DNA of 64,000 bases from Lumnitzera littorea (Eukaryota; Streptophyta; Magnoliopsida; Myrtales; Combretaceae). Every line of letters begins with the position of its first letter. The stretch's first letter is position 1. The translations under genes were made by a program, and so were the position numbers. The DNA is taken from contig JAMXBB010000007.1 of the NCBI GenBank assembly GCA_024138015.1, positions 93,001,318 through 93,065,317 on the forward strand. The letters are read 5' to 3'. The notes below the pieces were generated by a model that was not told the origin of the DNA, did not search any database, and was given only the letters and a program-made list of their open reading frames with translations. Positions 62,701 to 64,000 of the stretch are shown one piece after another.

Positions 62701-63005
62701 CTAAACAGTTTCAACTGGGAGACTTGGTATGGCTATACCTTAGCAAGGAACAGTTCTCAAACAAGAGGAGGAACAAATTATTTGCAAGAGTAAACCAACC
62801 TTTTAGAATCTTCCAAAAGATCAATGATAATGCCTATAGATTGGAATTGCCCAAGGACTATGAGGTTTCTAATGTCTTTAACATTGTCGACCTTAGTCTA
62901 TATAACCTTGACAGAGAACTAAGTGAACACCATTTGGATTTGATCCCAAATCCAAAACAACCCGGAGAGAACGATGGGAATCAGGCTACCATACCATTGA
63001 CCTAA
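59800..63005 (+). pseudogene. E2 pol (PR-RT-RNaseH-INT)
   Basis: Protease has V-D-S-R-S at 59842-59856, then M-G-R-S-W-L-F-N. RT has V-P-K-K-D-G-T, K-I-D-L-K-F-G-Y-H-Q-I and the catalytic box Y-F-D-N at 60894-60905, so the second Asp is now Asn. RNase H spans about 61260-61660 with Y-D-V-S-G-I-G-I-S. Integrase: zinc finger about 61860-62030, core with V-D-F-V-L-R-L-P-R, F-D-R-D-L-K-F, and Q-T-D-S-Q-T-K-V-V-N, where the catalytic Glu position reads Lys. The C-terminal I-N-D-N-A-Y-R-L-E-L-P segment is open through 63005, 34 bases inside the 3' LTR. Confidence 0.92.
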
Positions 63006-63853
63006 AGCTAAGCCTAAGGACTAGAAGGTCTAACACAAAGGATCCTCTTATTCCAACCAACTCCTGCCGAGGTCGAGTATCTCCTTACCAACCCATTCTA
63101 CATATCAAGCCGAATGACTTCCTATCTCTCGTATGTTCAATACCAAGAAATTGGAGGCTAAGATAACAGTCTATCTTCATTCTCACACATACCTTACCAA
63201 TTACTTATTCGGCTTCACTCCTGTCAAGATGTTGAGAGAGAGAGTCTAGACTGACCAAGCCACCCTTACTCAAACAAGCTAACTGTCCGTACTTTTTGTC
63301 CGCATCTTCTAACGATCTCGCTAATGTAGCATTGCCATGTGTACAGTATCATGTGTAGAATCCATTGCACTAATGATTGTTTTTCTTGTATAATCATTTT
63401 TATCTTTTTGTATTTTGTACATTACTTCTTTAGGAAATGTCCTTTTTGTCTTTTCCTTTTTAAGAAAGTTTTCCTAACTTATGGGTATAAATATCCTTAT
63501 ACTTTATAACTGTAAAGCATCATATCATTCTTAATACACTTGAGTATTTTCTTTTTTGTGTAAACACTGTTTGTTTACTTTCGGCATCACTCTTATCCTT
63601 TCCCTTAAGTAAGGTTAAGTGGCGAGTAATTTCACTGGACCGATTTATGCGTCATATCGAATTATGCTGTAAGTCCTCGGAAGTTCCATTGGTGCGTCAT
63701 ATCCTCTAGAGCTATTCACGGGTTTTGCTTACCCTTTTTCTATTCACATTTTGTCCTTTACACATACATCGTCATTACTTTCTTTTGAGCTTTCTATAAG
63801 CTTGGACCCACCCAGCAATTGGCTTTGTCTATTCTTAGTTACAGTTCGCACCA
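62972..63853 (+). repeat. E2 3' LTR
   Basis: 882 bp, starting CGATGGGAATCAGG (first base changed from the family T) after CCCGGAGAGAA and ending GTTCGCACCA. The TATA box is at 63486-63493. By eye it differs from the 5' LTR at roughly one base in seven to ten. Confidence 0.93.
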
Positions 63854-64000
63854 GGTTGGATGCTTGGTAGCTCAGTAACTCGGATGTTTCGAATTGAGGA
63901 AGGATTGGTTATGGAGATGGCCCATTTCTTGGTTAGCTTAGGTTCAAGGTAGCTCAACCTTGGTAATGTATCAAGTTAGTAGTAGGTAAGTTTGATGCTT

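Larger units (their letters stand above)
57433..63853 (+). mobile_element. Ty3/gypsy element E2, full length, inactive
   Basis: A complete 6421-bp element of the same family as E1, in the opposite orientation. LTRs are at 57433-58313 and 62972-63853. The flanks GGTTA (57428-57432) and GGTTG (63854-63858) look like a 5-bp target duplication with one transition. Inside are a primer-binding site, gag, protease, RT, RNase H and integrase in order. Stops are numerous, and catalytic or substrate-site residues are changed in protease and RT. Pol from RT to integrase keeps its order with no large deletion. Confidence 0.94.

Noticed and set aside
1..64000. CRISPR arrays, bacterial operons, rRNA or 5S-carrying elements
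   Set aside because: Nothing with regular spaced repeats or rRNA-like sequence was seen. The content is clearly plant nuclear.

Overview
This is nuclear DNA from a flowering plant, most likely a dicot: it is AT-rich, its genes carry GT..AG introns, it encodes a member of the plant-only purine permease family, and it is packed with plant-type Ty3/gypsy and LINE retroelements. Only two host genes are well supported. Almost everything else is retrotransposon debris. Calls rest on reading translations and repeats by eye, with no database search.

Layout. 1-4281: 3' part of a dead Ty3/gypsy chromovirus (+), ending in a 395-bp LTR. 5600-6096: probable lone LTR (-). About 7450-12370: a decayed LINE ORF2 (+) split by a small LTR element at 10022-11966. 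That element holds a gag remnant and a segment resembling the ADP-glucose pyrophosphorylase large subunit. About 15.4-30.3 kb: AT-rich DNA with several long LTR-like blocks and a gypsy integrase relic (24.85-26.33 kb, -). 31307-37582: a complete but dead Ty3/gypsy element (E1, -) with two LTRs and a perfect 5-bp target duplication (ATTGA). About 37.6-46.6 kb: AT-rich DNA with no gene seen.

Gene island, 46.6-53.7 kb. A five-exon eIF5A gene (+, 46799-50414, 160 aa) and a purine permease gene (-, 51540-52604, 354 aa) converge tail to tail, with about 1.1 kb between their stop codons. A MITE-like inverted-repeat element lies in eIF5A intron 1.

About 54.5-56.85 kb: LINE ORF1 and the start of its endonuclease (+), truncated. 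57433-63853: a second full-length dead Ty3/gypsy element (E2, +) of the same family as E1, in the opposite orientation. In this family the pol frame seems to run about 86 codons into the LTR.

The host genes do not form a pathway with each other: one supports translation and the other is a membrane transporter. The most notable items are the captured host-gene segment in the non-autonomous LTR element, the pol/LTR overlap in the E1/E2 family, and the decay pattern in the first element, where a continuous pol frame is broken almost only by nonsense codons.
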